Positions 52,473 to 62,299 are shown, counted from the stretch's first letter. The stretch is DNA of 64,000 bases from CBDDKW01 sp965230425 (GCA_965230425.1 CBDDKW010000010.1:1-64000); one strand, 5' to 3'. Translations and numbers: made by a program. The notes: a model not told the origin generated them from the sequence alone.

Positions 52473-52918
52473 TCATCTGCACCTTTTCGTACACTCATTA
52501 AATCTGCTGTGCAGGCAACTTCGCCATCTACGGTGGCTGTGCCTCTGACTTTAATTAATGAGCTTCTGACTTTTAATACTTCTACGTGTAATTGTAATTG
52601 ATCACCTGGCTCCACAACGCGCTTAAAGCGTGCATTGTCGATGCCTGCAAAGAAATACAAAGCACCGGATTGTGGATCATCGCCCGTTGAGGCAAAGGCG
52701 AGTACACCGGCAGCTTGAGCCAAAGCTTCAAGAATTAAAACTCCTGGCATCACTGGCCGTTGGGGGAAATGCCCCATGAAGTGTGGTTCATTGATTGACA
52801 CGTTTTTAACGGCTAATAAATATTTTTCCGCTTCGAATTCCAATACTTTATCGATTAATAAAAAAGGATAACGATGCGGTAAATGTTTAAGAACTTGATT
52901 GATATCCATGACACTCAT
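52469..52918 (-). CDS. fabZ: 3-hydroxyacyl-ACP dehydratase FabZ
   Basis: 149 residues (E. coli 151). Hot-dog fold dehydratase of fatty acid elongation. Active-site motifs are LPHRYPFLLIDKV, HFMGHFPQRPVMPGVLILEA (catalytic His and Glu) and FFAGIDNARFKR. It overlaps lpxD and lpxA by 4 bases each, indicating tight translational coupling of lipid A and fatty acid synthesis. Confidence 0.97.
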   Translation of the reverse strand: MSVMDINQVLKHLPHRYPFLLIDKVLEFEAEKYLLAVKNVSINEPHFMGHFPQRPVMPGVLILEALAQAAGVLAFASTGDDPQSGALYFFAGIDNARFKRVVEPGDQLQLHVEVLKVRSSLIKVRGTATVDGEVACTADLMSVRKGADE

Positions 52919-53967
52919 TGTGATTCACTTTCTCCACTAGTTATATTAACTTGTTTTTCCAACTGCTGAATACGCCGATGCATTTCGTCAAGCTGACGGA
53001 AGCGCACTGCATTTTTACGCCATGTATGATGATTTTCGATAGCGGTACCTGATGAATAAACCCCGGGTTTTGTTAATGGCTTAGAGACTACAGTCGCCCC
53101 AGTAATCGTCACATGGTCTGCCACTTCAAAATGACCGGTAAAACCGACCATACCTGAAATCATACAGTGCTTACCAATTTTGACACTACCGGAAATACCG
53201 GTACAAGCAGCGATGGCGGTAAACTCGCCAATCTCTACATTATGGCCCACTTGTATTTGGTTATCTAATTTGACTCCGCGGCCAATGATGGTATCGCCTA
53301 AGGCACCACGGTCAATGGTTGTATTAGCACCGATTTCCACATCATCACCGACGACGACACTACCAATTTGAGGTATCTTCAGCCAATTACCTTCAGCATC
53401 TTTGGCCATGCCAAAGCCATCAGCTCCCAGCACAACCCCACTGTGGATGACGGTACGTTCACCAATTTGTACTCCATGGTAAACCGTTACATTAGCCCAT
53501 AATCTCGTAGCTTTACCTACATGAACATTATGACCAATATAACTACCAGGACCAATAATTGCATCTTCGGCTATCACTGCACCTGGCTCTATAATACATT
53601 GCGCACCGATACTGGCAGAATCTGCAATGTGACAATCATCTGCAACACTAGCCGTAGGATGTATACCTGTAATCGCCTCAGGCAAATCAGCAAAATAATT
53701 TGCTGTCTTGGCATAGGCTAAGTAAGGGTTATCAATAATCAGCGCATCCACAGGACAGGCATCAAGATAATCACGAGCGATAATCACCGCGCCAGCTTGA
53801 GTATCGCCTAAGTGTTTTAAATAACGTTGATTAGCAAGAAAACTTACCTGTTCAGGCTGAGCTTGATGAAGGGTGGCAATCCCAGTAATAGACTTATTGG
53901 GATCGCCTTTTAATTCTGCCCCTAAGATAGTGGCTAACTCTGAAAGTATAATAGTTCGATTTGCCAC
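52915..53967 (-). CDS. lpxD: UDP-3-O-acylglucosamine N-acyltransferase
   Basis: 350 residues (E. coli 341). Third step of lipid A synthesis. N-terminal uridine-binding domain (ILSELATILGAELKGD…VSFLANQRYLKHL), central left-handed beta-helix (SIGAQCIIEPGAVIAEDAII) with the catalytic His in NQIQVGHNVEIGEFTAI, and a C-terminal helix (RQLDEMHRRIQQLEKQV). Nine bases downstream of skp. Confidence 0.97.
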   Translation of the reverse strand: MANRTIILSELATILGAELKGDPNKSITGIATLHQAQPEQVSFLANQRYLKHLGDTQAGAVIIARDYLDACPVDALIIDNPYLAYAKTANYFADLPEAITGIHPTASVADDCHIADSASIGAQCIIEPGAVIAEDAIIGPGSYIGHNVHVGKATRLWANVTVYHGVQIGERTVIHSGVVLGADGFGMAKDAEGNWLKIPQIGSVVVGDDVEIGANTTIDRGALGDTIIGRGVKLDNQIQVGHNVEIGEFTAIAACTGISGSVKIGKHCMISGMVGFTGHFEVADHVTITGATVVSKPLTKPGVYSSGTAIENHHTWRKNAVRFRQLDEMHRRIQQLEKQVNITSGESESQ

Positions 53968-53976
53968 ATAACTACC

Positions 53977-54501
53977 TTAGTTAAGCTTTTTTAACTCTTT
54001 AACCACTTGTGGTGTAATGTCCACGCGCGCACTTGCATAAGCGACGCTATCTTTTTGCATGATTAAATCATAATGACCGGCTGTAGCAATTTGCTTCACT
54101 GCATCATCTACTTTAGTTAAGATTTTTTGCATCGCTTGGCTTTGTGCCATCTTTGCATCTTGAACAAAGTCTTCTTGCATTTGACGTAATTTACGCTGAT
54201 CTTTGACAATCTTATCTTGTAAACCGGCTAAGTCAGATTTACTCATAACGGCTTCGTCTTTCTTCAATTTCGCTTGCTCAGTTTTCAACTGTTTTGCTTG
54301 TTGCATAATGGCATCTTGGCGAGGTTTAAATTTAGCCTTTAATTTATCGCCAACGGCTTGCATTTTGGGTGATTGCTTTAGTACTGAAGGTAAATCTAAT
54401 ACACCAATTTTCAAGCCTGCTTGGTCATGATTACTTGCTTGAGCAGTCATTGTCGCGCAAGCTAGTCCTGCTGTTACCATAAAGATTGCTAATTTTTTCA
54501 T
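53977..54501 (-). CDS. skp: Periplasmic chaperone Skp (OmpH)
   Basis: 174 residues from ATG 54501, with AGGAG six bases before it. Signal peptide (KKLAIFMVTAGLACATMTAQA), then the OmpH domain: KIGVLDLPSVLKQSPKMQAV, a long Lys/Gln-rich coiled coil (~45-130) and the closing VDITPQVVKELKKLN. It holds unfolded outer-membrane proteins for delivery to BamA, encoded directly upstream. Confidence 0.93.
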   Translation of the reverse strand: MKKLAIFMVTAGLACATMTAQASNHDQAGLKIGVLDLPSVLKQSPKMQAVGDKLKAKFKPRQDAIMQQAKQLKTEQAKLKKDEAVMSKSDLAGLQDKIVKDQRKLRQMQEDFVQDAKMAQSQAMQKILTKVDDAVKQIATAGHYDLIMQKDSVAYASARVDITPQVVKELKKLN

Positions 54502-54529
54502 CAAATACTCCTAAAATATCCTAGATTAT

Positions 54530-56866
54530 CTAAAATGATGTGCCTACGTTGAACTGGAATGGCTCCCGGTCATCGCCACGTTGAGCATTAATTGGTGTTG
54601 CCAAACTGAACACTAATGGCCCAATGGGTGATCGCCAATGTGCTGATACCCCGACTGAGAACCTCACAGGCCCAGAGTCTTGGCTGGTCTTCACATTGGT
54701 ATACACATTACCAAAGTCTACAAATGCGGTGGTCCGCAAGGTATCTGGGGTAATACCTGTAGGAATAATCAACTCAACTGACCCATCCACGAGGAAGTTA
54801 CCACCTAAGGTATCGCCATTGGAGTCTTTTGGCCCAATAGAATAGGCATCATAGCCCCTAACAGCACCCTGAGTTTCGATACCACCCGCAAAATAGTTTT
54901 CATAAAAAGGCAGATCTTTTGTACTGCCAAGACCGTCACCATACCCTACTTCACCCCTTAATGACAAGATAAAGCCATGGGTAATAGGCTGATAAAGATG
55001 CGCTAAATAATTGGCCTTATAATAACTGATATTATTTGTACCGCCACCCGGTAAGGCCACTTCCAAGCCCACGGATTGGGCAAACCCCTTAGTAGGGAAA
55101 ATCGCCCGATCAAAGCCTACATGGCCCCAACCCACCGTGGCTAAGACATTGTTAAAGCGGTCGCCTTCGCCTTTTGTGAATGGGCTCTTGCCGAAGGGAT
55201 TGCCATAGACAAATTGGTTAATTTCAGCAGAGGCGGAATTACCTAAATCAATGTGAGTACGCTCATAACCTATACCAAAGGAGGCACTGTCTGTTTCAGA
55301 CAATGGCACACTGAAATTCATATTCAAACCATAATTATCAGTGGTGTAGGTTGAAATATCTACTTTATCGGAATCGGTGCTATTGGCATACAAAGTAAAA
55401 CCGCGACCGATACCATCTTTAGTATAATAAGGATTAAAATAACTGACCGAATAACTGCGCTCATAGTCACTGGTATCAAAATTAACCCCAACGGATTTAC
55501 CTGTTCCCAAGAAGTTAGGTTGGTTGAAACCTGCATTAATTAAGATACCATCATCATCTGAGTAACCGATACCTGCAGTTAGTGTAGCAGAAGGTGTTTC
55601 CGTGACTTTAAAGTTCATATCCACTTCATCGTCAGTACCAGGCACCCGCTTGGTACCTACTTTCACATCTTTAAAGTAACTGAGCATATGTAATCTGTGC
55701 TCTGATTCTTTAACATCTTTCGTGGACACTAAACTCGCTTCTTGCTGACGCATTTCCCGACGTAGTACTTGGTCTTCGGTTTTTGAATTACCAGTAAAGG
55801 TAATACGACGTACATAGACTAAAGAACCTGGGTCAATCATAAAGGTAATAAAAACTTGTTTATTTTTATTATCAATTTCCGGGATGGGACGAATATTAGC
55901 AAAGGCATACCCTCGATCGCCATAATAATTCGCTAAGGCTTTATTCGCTGCTTCCAGTTTTTTACGCGAAAAGACCTCGCCCTCTTGGAAATTAATTAAA
56001 TCACGCAAATCTTGTTTCGGATAAAGTAATTTACCAGAAAGTTTATAGCCTTTAATAAAATACTGTGGGCCTTCGGTAATATGAATAACGATATAGACTT
56101 CTTTTTTATTCGGAGTGATTGAGACTTGGCTAGAATCAATTTTAAACTTAATATAGCCGCGGTCCATATAATAAGAACGTAAGGTTTCTAAATCCGCATC
56201 TAACTTTTCTTTTGAATATTGGTCATTCTTAGTAATGAAGCTCCAAAAATGTGGTGTTGATAATTTGAGTTGACGCAATAATTTACTTTCACTGAAGGCA
56301 TGATTGCCAATAATTTTAATTTGCTTAATTTTAGCGGTAGCACCTTCTGCGATTTTAATATTGATATTCACACGATCACGCGGCGCTGGCACCACGGTAA
56401 TCTTTACTTGGGCATTATAGTTACCGCGATTATAGTATTGATTTTGTAAAGACTCTTGTACGGTATCCAGCGTTGATGGTTTATACACACGCCCATCTGC
56501 TACACCCATATCTTTCAATACAGATTTTAAGCTTGAAGTTTGAATCGCTTTATTACCAGTAATGGTAATTTTACCGATGGTGGGTCGCTCTTGCACGTGG
56601 ATAATGAGGGTATTACCCTGCTGCGATAAACTCACTTCACTAAAGAAACCGGTCTTATACAACGCCTTAATAATATCACTTGTATCAGCAGGGTTTAAAG
56701 TTTGCCCCACATGCACGGGCAAATAGTTCAACACAGTACCGTAGGCAATACGTTGTAATCCTTGAACTTGAATATGCTTAATTACAAAGGGTTGTGCCGC
56801 ATAGCTAGTAACCACGATAAACAAGCTTAAAACAAAAATTTGCAGACTTCTTTTAATTAACTTCAT
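54530..56866 (-). CDS. bamA: Outer membrane protein assembly factor BamA
   Basis: 778 residues (E. coli 810). Signal peptide (SLQIFVLSLFIVVTSYAA), five POTRA domains (~25-425, e.g. FVIKHIQVQGLQRIAYGTVL, RRITFTGNSKTEDQVLRREM) and a C-terminal 16-strand barrel ending in F (QFNVGTSF), the usual outer-membrane terminus. The conserved barrel motif VRGYDAYSIGP is present. It inserts beta-barrel proteins into the outer membrane. rseP lies 23 bases upstream and skp 28 bases downstream. Confidence 0.98.
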   Translation of the reverse strand: MKLIKRSLQIFVLSLFIVVTSYAAQPFVIKHIQVQGLQRIAYGTVLNYLPVHVGQTLNPADTSDIIKALYKTGFFSEVSLSQQGNTLIIHVQERPTIGKITITGNKAIQTSSLKSVLKDMGVADGRVYKPSTLDTVQESLQNQYYNRGNYNAQVKITVVPAPRDRVNINIKIAEGATAKIKQIKIIGNHAFSESKLLRQLKLSTPHFWSFITKNDQYSKEKLDADLETLRSYYMDRGYIKFKIDSSQVSITPNKKEVYIVIHITEGPQYFIKGYKLSGKLLYPKQDLRDLINFQEGEVFSRKKLEAANKALANYYGDRGYAFANIRPIPEIDNKNKQVFITFMIDPGSLVYVRRITFTGNSKTEDQVLRREMRQQEASLVSTKDVKESEHRLHMLSYFKDVKVGTKRVPGTDDEVDMNFKVTETPSATLTAGIGYSDDDGILINAGFNQPNFLGTGKSVGVNFDTSDYERSYSVSYFNPYYTKDGIGRGFTLYANSTDSDKVDISTYTTDNYGLNMNFSVPLSETDSASFGIGYERTHIDLGNSASAEINQFVYGNPFGKSPFTKGEGDRFNNVLATVGWGHVGFDRAIFPTKGFAQSVGLEVALPGGGTNNISYYKANYLAHLYQPITHGFILSLRGEVGYGDGLGSTKDLPFYENYFAGGIETQGAVRGYDAYSIGPKDSNGDTLGGNFLVDGSVELIIPTGITPDTLRTTAFVDFGNVYTNVKTSQDSGPVRFSVGVSAHWRSPIGPLVFSLATPINAQRGDDREPFQFNVGTSF

Positions 56867-56889
56867 TGTTATGTTTTATTTACCACATT

Positions 56890-58266
56890 TCATAAACGAG
56901 CAATATCGTTATAGATTGCAAATAGCATGACACCCAGTAATACAATAAGACCAAAGCGCATGAATAATTCTTGTATTCTTTCTGAGACAGGTTTTCCTGT
57001 CAGCCCTTCAATTAATAAAAACAATAAATGCCCACCATCTAAAACAGGAATAGGCAATATGTTAATCACAGCCAAACTGATACTAACAATGGCTAAAAAA
57101 CTTAAAAAATAACTCAAGCCTAAACTGGCAGAATACCCTGCACCTTGCGCAATACCTATGGGTCCACTAATACTCTTATATGACAAATCGCCTATCACCA
57201 TCTTGCCTAATAATTGACAAGTCAGTACTGTCATATGCACTGTTTTTTTAACGCCATGCCACACTGCTGAAAAGAAAGAATAACGCTCATTGCGCATTAA
57301 TTCAGCAGGCCAAGCCATGGGTTTTGAGTAAATTCCCAAGTAAGCGCGCGGTTTACCATCCTCACCGATTTGGCTGCCTAATTTAACCTGAAAATCAATT
57401 GTTTTACCACCACGAAGTACGGATAAATTCACTTCTTTACCCGCTAAATCACGCATAACCTTTAACATTTGCGCCCAACCACTAATTTTTTGACCATTTA
57501 TGCTGATAATTTCATCACCTACTGCTAAACCAGCTATAGCAGCCGGACTCTGTGGTGTTATTTTTTCAATAATTGTGGGGAGCGTAGGAAAAAAAGGCGT
57601 GATCCCTAAACTGTCTAATATTAAAGGATCTCTGTCCTGAATTTTCCACCCCTGTAGATTGAGCTGATACTGAGATACCTGCCCATTCGCCCCCTGCGTC
57701 ATGGAAAAATTTTGTACTTGGATAGGCAACTGAACATCGTTGCCCACTTGGGCAATTAAAGCTAAACGCACCGCCATCCACGAAGATGTTGCTTGCTGAT
57801 TAACACTGATTATTTCTTGATTAGCCTGTAATCCGGCCTTAGCGGCTATAGACTGTGGAGCTACCTCACCGATGATGGGCTTAATCACTTCTACTCCCAC
57901 CATATTCATGAGGGAATAAGCAAACACTGCAAAAAAGATATTAAATAAGGGGCCAGCAACCACGACCGCAATACGACTAAATAAGGGTTTGCGATTAAAT
58001 GCAAAACAACGCTCAGCCTCTGCTACGGGCGCCTCACGTTCATCGAGCATTTTCACATAACCACCCAAGGGGACTGCTGCAATCACATACTCAGTACCAT
58101 ACTTATCTTGGCGAGACCAAAGCTTTTTACCAAAGCCAATGGAAAAGCGCAGCACTTTAACCCCCACACGCCGCGCTACCCAGAAGTGACCAAATTCATG
58201 CACTGTAATCAATATAGCAATGGCAATAATAAAAGCGGCAATAGACCATAGCACCGTAACGATCAT
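56890..58266 (-). CDS. rseP: Site-2 zinc metalloprotease RseP
   Basis: 458 residues (E. coli 450). Inner-membrane protease that cleaves anti-sigma factors and remnant signal peptides. Zinc site HEFGHFW at residue ~24 and the third ligand in NILPIPVLDGGHLLF; two PDZ domains between them (AKAGLQANQEIISVN and AIAGLAVGDEIISING). The start overlaps the cdsA stop by 4 bases. The gene dxr, often between uppS/cdsA and rseP, is absent. Confidence 0.97.
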   Translation of the reverse strand: MIVTVLWSIAAFIIAIAILITVHEFGHFWVARRVGVKVLRFSIGFGKKLWSRQDKYGTEYVIAAVPLGGYVKMLDEREAPVAEAERCFAFNRKPLFSRIAVVVAGPLFNIFFAVFAYSLMNMVGVEVIKPIIGEVAPQSIAAKAGLQANQEIISVNQQATSSWMAVRLALIAQVGNDVQLPIQVQNFSMTQGANGQVSQYQLNLQGWKIQDRDPLILDSLGITPFFPTLPTIIEKITPQSPAAIAGLAVGDEIISINGQKISGWAQMLKVMRDLAGKEVNLSVLRGGKTIDFQVKLGSQIGEDGKPRAYLGIYSKPMAWPAELMRNERYSFFSAVWHGVKKTVHMTVLTCQLLGKMVIGDLSYKSISGPIGIAQGAGYSASLGLSYFLSFLAIVSISLAVINILPIPVLDGGHLLFLLIEGLTGKPVSERIQELFMRFGLIVLLGVMLFAIYNDIARL

Positions 58267-59102
58267 AAGCGTCCCGCTAAATACATTAAACCTAATAAGT
58301 AAATGGGTATTGCTGCTGTCAAACTATCAATCCTATCTAGTATGCCGCCATGTCCGGGGAGAATTTTACCGCTATCTTTTATGCCCTGCATGCGTTTCAC
58401 CATGCTTTCAAAGAGGTCACCTAAAACAGACATAATCACTGTAATAAAAATTACAGCAACAAATGACCAAATATTTGCAACCACGATAGGCATAAAATAC
58501 AAACCAATGGCGGCGAAGATAATAGCAGTAATCACGCCGCCAATTAAGCCTTCAATGGTTTTTTTCGGGCTGATCTGTGGTGCCAAGGCATGCTTACCGC
58601 AGAATCTACCAGTAAAATAGGCACCGGAATCAGCACCCGAAACAATTAATAATAATAAGAAAATAAGATATGGACCTTGAGGTGTAATATAGATATACAT
58701 AAAGGCCCACCAACTGGGGATAATCACCATCATGCCGATGATAGCTTGAGTGAATTTACTCACGGTCCACCACTGCACCCAGCGGGGATAAAGAGCAATA
58801 TAAATAATCGCTAGTAACCACCAAATAGCGGCAAGATAGAAAATCCACATAATAGGTAAGAAGCTGCTCACAGCAAAGATAGCCAACACTGCCCCGGTAT
58901 AAGCTAGTCGCTTTAGTGCAGTTAACTTCATTAAGCTGCCCCATTCCCATGCAGCAATTAAACTCACCACACTCACCGTCACAGCAAAGACAGCATGATT
59001 ACCAAGAAAAATAATCAACAATAATAATGGCACAATCACAGCCACTGTTAATAAACGTTGTTTTAACAATGGTTTATCCCTCCTTTTTTTCAGCAGCTCC
59101 AC
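58263..59102 (-). CDS. cdsA: Phosphatidate cytidylyltransferase
   Basis: 279 residues, about eight membrane helices. It makes CDP-diacylglycerol from phosphatidate and CTP. The family signature lies in the C-terminal third: SPKKTIEGLIGG, MSVLGDLFESMVKRMQGIKD and KILPGHGGILDRIDSL. Overlaps rseP by 4 bases; separated from uppS by a long palindromic element. Confidence 0.96.
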   Translation of the reverse strand: MELLKKRRDKPLLKQRLLTVAVIVPLLLLIIFLGNHAVFAVTVSVVSLIAAWEWGSLMKLTALKRLAYTGAVLAIFAVSSFLPIMWIFYLAAIWWLLAIIYIALYPRWVQWWTVSKFTQAIIGMMVIIPSWWAFMYIYITPQGPYLIFLLLLIVSGADSGAYFTGRFCGKHALAPQISPKKTIEGLIGGVITAIIFAAIGLYFMPIVVANIWSFVAVIFITVIMSVLGDLFESMVKRMQGIKDSGKILPGHGGILDRIDSLTAAIPIYLLGLMYLAGRL

Positions 59103-59187
59103 ACCACGTTATTGAGCTTGTTATGAGAAATTATTATTTGCTCAGATGATCTTAATTTGTAGCGATATTATGAAATATCGCTGACAA

Positions 59188-59297
59188 GTTCTTGGTTTGC
59201 TATTCATTTACAAGACGAGTAAAAAGCGCTATCACGGACGATAGCGCAAGCTACATGGATGTAGCCGAGTCTTGTAAATGAATAGCAAACCAAGAAC
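59188..59297. repeat. 110-bp palindromic element with 29-bp perfect outer stem
   Basis: 59188-59216 and 59269-59297 are perfect 29-bp inverted repeats (GTTCTTGGTTTGCTATTCAT…). Between them lie two more hairpins, GCGCTATC/GATAGCGC (59226-59247) and GCTACAT/ATGTAGC (~59249-59264), so the RNA or single strand would fold as a three-way structure. A separate hairpin, AGCGATATT/AATATCGCT, lies at 59161-59182. It could be a MITE or a processing/termination signal between uppS and cdsA. Confidence 0.8.
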
Positions 59298-59306
59298 GAA
59301 ACATGT

Positions 59307-60017
59307 TCAATTACTCTCCACTCCCCCGTACCGCCGTTGCCGCCTGGCATAGCAGCTTAGGGCTTCATCTAGGGCTGCACAATCAAAATCTGGCCATAAT
59401 ATATCGGTAAAATATAATTCGGTATAGGCTAATTGCCATAATAAAAAATTACTGATCCGGCACTCACCGCTGGTACGAATAAATAAATCAGGATCGGGTA
59501 GGTCAGCAAAGGATAAATGCTGCTCTAGACGTTCTACGTTTAACTGCTCAGTAGGATTTGCTGATGCTTGTGCATCATCCAGTACTTTCTGCATGGCTTG
59601 GATAATATCCCATTGACCACCATAATTTGCTGCAATTAATAGCTTTAAACCCGTATTCTCATGAGTGAGTGTTTCTGCTGCAGACATACCCTGCTGAATT
59701 TTATCGTTGAATTGACTGCGATCACCGATAAAACGCAGTTGTACATTGTTTTTATGTAGACGTTTTACATCCTGTTTTAGTGCGGTTAGCATGAGGGTCA
59801 TCAAATGATTAACTTCTGCAGGAGGACGGCGCCAATTTTCGCTACTAAAGGCAAATAAGGTGAGTACTTCGATAGATAGGTCGCCGCAGTATTTAATAAT
59901 TTTTTGTGCTGCATCAAGACCCGCTTTATGGCCAGCAGCGCGTGGTAAACGGCGTTTTTGCGCCCAACGGCCATTACCATCCATGATGATTGCAATATGT
60001 TTTGGCATATTATCCAT
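59307..60017 (-). CDS. uppS: Undecaprenyl diphosphate synthase
   Basis: 236 residues (E. coli 253). Cis-prenyltransferase that makes the C55 lipid carrier for peptidoglycan and LPS. Motifs: HIAIIMDGNGRWAQKR (catalytic Asp), LTLFAFSSENWRRP, AANYGGQWDI and the C-terminal DLFIRTSGECRISNFLLWQLAY. It follows frr by 14 bases. A second Met three codons in is an alternative start. Confidence 0.97.
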   Translation of the reverse strand: MDNMPKHIAIIMDGNGRWAQKRRLPRAAGHKAGLDAAQKIIKYCGDLSIEVLTLFAFSSENWRRPPAEVNHLMTLMLTALKQDVKRLHKNNVQLRFIGDRSQFNDKIQQGMSAAETLTHENTGLKLLIAANYGGQWDIIQAMQKVLDDAQASANPTEQLNVERLEQHLSFADLPDPDLFIRTSGECRISNFLLWQLAYTELYFTDILWPDFDCAALDEALSCYARRQRRYGGVESN

Positions 60018-60031
60018 GAGAGGTATGTATA

Positions 60032-60589
60032 TTACACTTCCATTAAATCAGCTTCTTTTGCTGATAATAATTTATCAACTTGAGCGGTCAATTTATCAGT
60101 AATCTTCTGCACTTGGTCTTGTGCTTTACGCTCATCATCTTCGCTGATCTCTTTATCTTTGAGTAAATCTTTTAACTGATTATTAGCATCTCGGCGAATA
60201 TTACGAATCGCAATCTTGGCATTTTCACCTTCGGCTTTAACCACTCGAATCAATTCTTTACGGCGGTCTTCAGTCAATGGTGGGAGCGGCACACGAATAG
60301 CTGTACCCGCGGTAGCAGGATTCAAACCTAACTCAGAGGTCATAATCGCTTTTTCTACCGCTTGTACCATCGTCTTTTCCCACGGTGTCACCATTAAGGT
60401 ACGAGAATCAGCAACAGAAACACTGGCCACTTGATTCAGGGGGACATCCTGACCGTAATACGATACTTTGATATTTTCCAGCAAGCTAGTATGCGCTCGT
60501 CCAGTCCGTAATTTGCTTAACTCATGCTGCAGTGCATCAATGCTTTTTTGCATTCGTTGTTCTGCTTCCTGGTAAATATCATTTAACAT
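60032..60589 (-). CDS. frr: Ribosome recycling factor
   Basis: 185 residues, same as E. coli. It splits post-termination ribosomes with EF-G. ATG 60589 is chosen because GAGGAGC lies just before it and homologues start here. Marks: KSIDALQHELSKLRTGRAH, SLLENIKVSYYG, RTLMVTPWEK and the closing hinge region KAEGENAKIAIRNIRRDAN. Confidence 0.97.
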   Translation of the reverse strand: MLNDIYQEAEQRMQKSIDALQHELSKLRTGRAHTSLLENIKVSYYGQDVPLNQVASVSVADSRTLMVTPWEKTMVQAVEKAIMTSELGLNPATAGTAIRVPLPPLTEDRRKELIRVVKAEGENAKIAIRNIRRDANNQLKDLLKDKEISEDDERKAQDQVQKITDKLTAQVDKLLSAKEADLMEV

Positions 60590-60590
60590 A

Positions 60591-61328
60591 TTACGCTCCT
60601 CGTTTCTCAATCAATGTTCCTTCATCTTCGCCAAACACGACTTTCTTCAGCGCGCCTTGCTTATTGATGTTAAAAACACGTAATGGAATATTATGATCAC
60701 GACATAAGCAAATCGCGGTTAAATCCATAATCGCTAGCTCTTTAGTAATCACTTCGGAATAAGACAAACTTTGGTATCTTTCAGCCGCTTCATCTTTCAT
60801 AGGATCAGCACTATAAACACCATCTACTTTTGTTGCTTTTAGTACGGCATCAGCTTCCACTTCTACACCACGTAAACTCGCTGCAGAGTCTGTAGTGAAA
60901 AAAGGATTACCGATCCCTGCAGAGAAAATCACTACCCGACCTTCTTTTAATAAGTCAATGGCTTTACGATGGTCATAGTGATCAACCACACCACTCATAG
61001 GCACCGCTGACATAATACTTGTAGAAACATCAGCACGCTCAAGTGCATCACGCAAAGCTAAAGCATTCATGACAGTTGCTAACATGCCCATGTGGTCACC
61101 GGTAACGCGGCCTAAGCCCGCATCGGATAAAACCGCGCCGCGAAATAAATTACCGCCACCGATGACGACGCCCACTTGCACACCTAATTTGCTTATTTCA
61201 GCAATTTCATGGGAAACACGATCCAGCACTTTAGGGTCGATGCCAAATTGTACATCGCCCATCAGTGCTTCACCGCTCATTTTAAGTAAAATACGTTGAT
61301 AGATAGGTTGAGATCCTGTTTCTTCCAT
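60591..61328 (-). CDS. pyrH: UMP kinase
   Basis: 245 residues (E. coli 241). Amino acid kinase fold; phosphorylates UMP to UDP, regulated by GTP and UTP. Marks: RILLKMSGEALMG, VGVVIGGGNLFRG, DHMGMLATVMNALALRDAL and FSAGIGNPFFTTDSAA. Its start overlaps the tsf stop by one base, and frr begins 1 base after its stop. Confidence 0.97.
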   Translation of the reverse strand: MEETGSQPIYQRILLKMSGEALMGDVQFGIDPKVLDRVSHEIAEISKLGVQVGVVIGGGNLFRGAVLSDAGLGRVTGDHMGMLATVMNALALRDALERADVSTSIMSAVPMSGVVDHYDHRKAIDLLKEGRVVIFSAGIGNPFFTTDSAASLRGVEVEADAVLKATKVDGVYSADPMKDEAAERYQSLSYSEVITKELAIMDLTAICLCRDHNIPLRVFNINKQGALKKVVFGEDEGTLIEKRGA

Positions 61329-62215
61329 TATTCACTTCCACGTACTTGAGCCATTACTTCATCAGCAAAATTCTCTTCTTGCTTTTCGATGCCTTCGCCT
61401 ACTTCATAACGCACGAAATTAACGACTTCAGCATTGGCTTCTTTAACTAATTGTGAAATTTTCTTATTAGGATCTTTCACAAAAGCTTGACCCATTAAGC
61501 TAATCTCATCTACATATTTTTTCATGCGACCATGGATCATTTTTTCGATGATATCATCTGGTTTACCGCTTTCTTTCGCTTGAGCCATGAAAATTTCTTT
61601 TTCTTTCTCTAACATATCTGCAGGTACATCATCCGCATTAACTACAACTGGCTGACTTGCAGCAATATGCATAGCCAAATCTTTACTGAGTTCAGTATTA
61701 GCAACATTCAGATCCACTAATACACCAATACGACCACCATGGATATAACTACCAATTTCGCCATTGGATTCCATGAAAGTTACGCGGCGAATTTGAATAT
61801 TCTCGCCAATTTTTGCCACTAACTCTTGGCGTACTTGCTCAACAGTTTTATCACTACCTTCAGCATAGGCAATATTGGCTATGGAAGCCACATCCACCGC
61901 CTTGATGGCTAAGGCACGCGCAGCCACTTGCTCAGCAAAGGCTTTAAAATCATCACCACGACCAACAAAGTCTGTTTCGCAGTTAATTTCAACAATCACG
62001 GCACTGCGTCGATCAGCAGAGGTAGCAACGATAATAATACCTTCCGCCGTTACTCGACCTTCTTTTTTCGCTGCTTTTGCCGCGCCTTTTTTACGCATAT
62101 TATCAATGGCTAGCTCAATGTCACCACCACTTTCTACTAAATAGCGTTTACATTCCATCATGCCGGCACCGGTTCTTTCACGCAATTCACGCACTTGTGC
62201 TGCTTTTATTTCCAT
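61328..62215 (-). CDS. tsf: Translation elongation factor Ts
   Basis: 295 residues (E. coli 283). Exchanges GDP for GTP on EF-Tu. The N-terminal UBA-like domain has VRELRERTGAGMMECKRYL, followed by the core (NCETDFVGRGDDFKAFAEQV, GRIGVLVDLN, HIAASQPVVVNADDVP) and the C-terminal dimerisation/binding helices. Second gene of the rpsB-tsf operon, 84 bases after rpsB. Confidence 0.98.
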   Translation of the reverse strand: MEIKAAQVRELRERTGAGMMECKRYLVESGGDIELAIDNMRKKGAAKAAKKEGRVTAEGIIIVATSADRRSAVIVEINCETDFVGRGDDFKAFAEQVAARALAIKAVDVASIANIAYAEGSDKTVEQVRQELVAKIGENIQIRRVTFMESNGEIGSYIHGGRIGVLVDLNVANTELSKDLAMHIAASQPVVVNADDVPADMLEKEKEIFMAQAKESGKPDDIIEKMIHGRMKKYVDEISLMGQAFVKDPNKKISQLVKEANAEVVNFVRYEVGEGIEKQEENFADEVMAQVRGSE

Positions 62216-62264
62216 TATTCATCACCTCTTCTTTAAATTTGCTCTATAGTATGCTCGCGATACT

Positions 62265-62285
62265 CCCGCAGCCACTGGCTGCGGG
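62265..62285 (-). promoter_or_regulatory. GC-rich hairpin between rpsB and tsf
   Basis: Perfect 9-bp stem CCCGCAGCC/GGCTGCGGG with a 3-base loop, 14 bases after the rpsB stop. No T-run follows, so it is more likely a partial attenuator or mRNA processing/stability element than a full terminator. The sequence resembles hairpin 1 of the four-hairpin repeat. Confidence 0.55.
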
Positions 62286-62299
62286 AAAATCAATATTAT

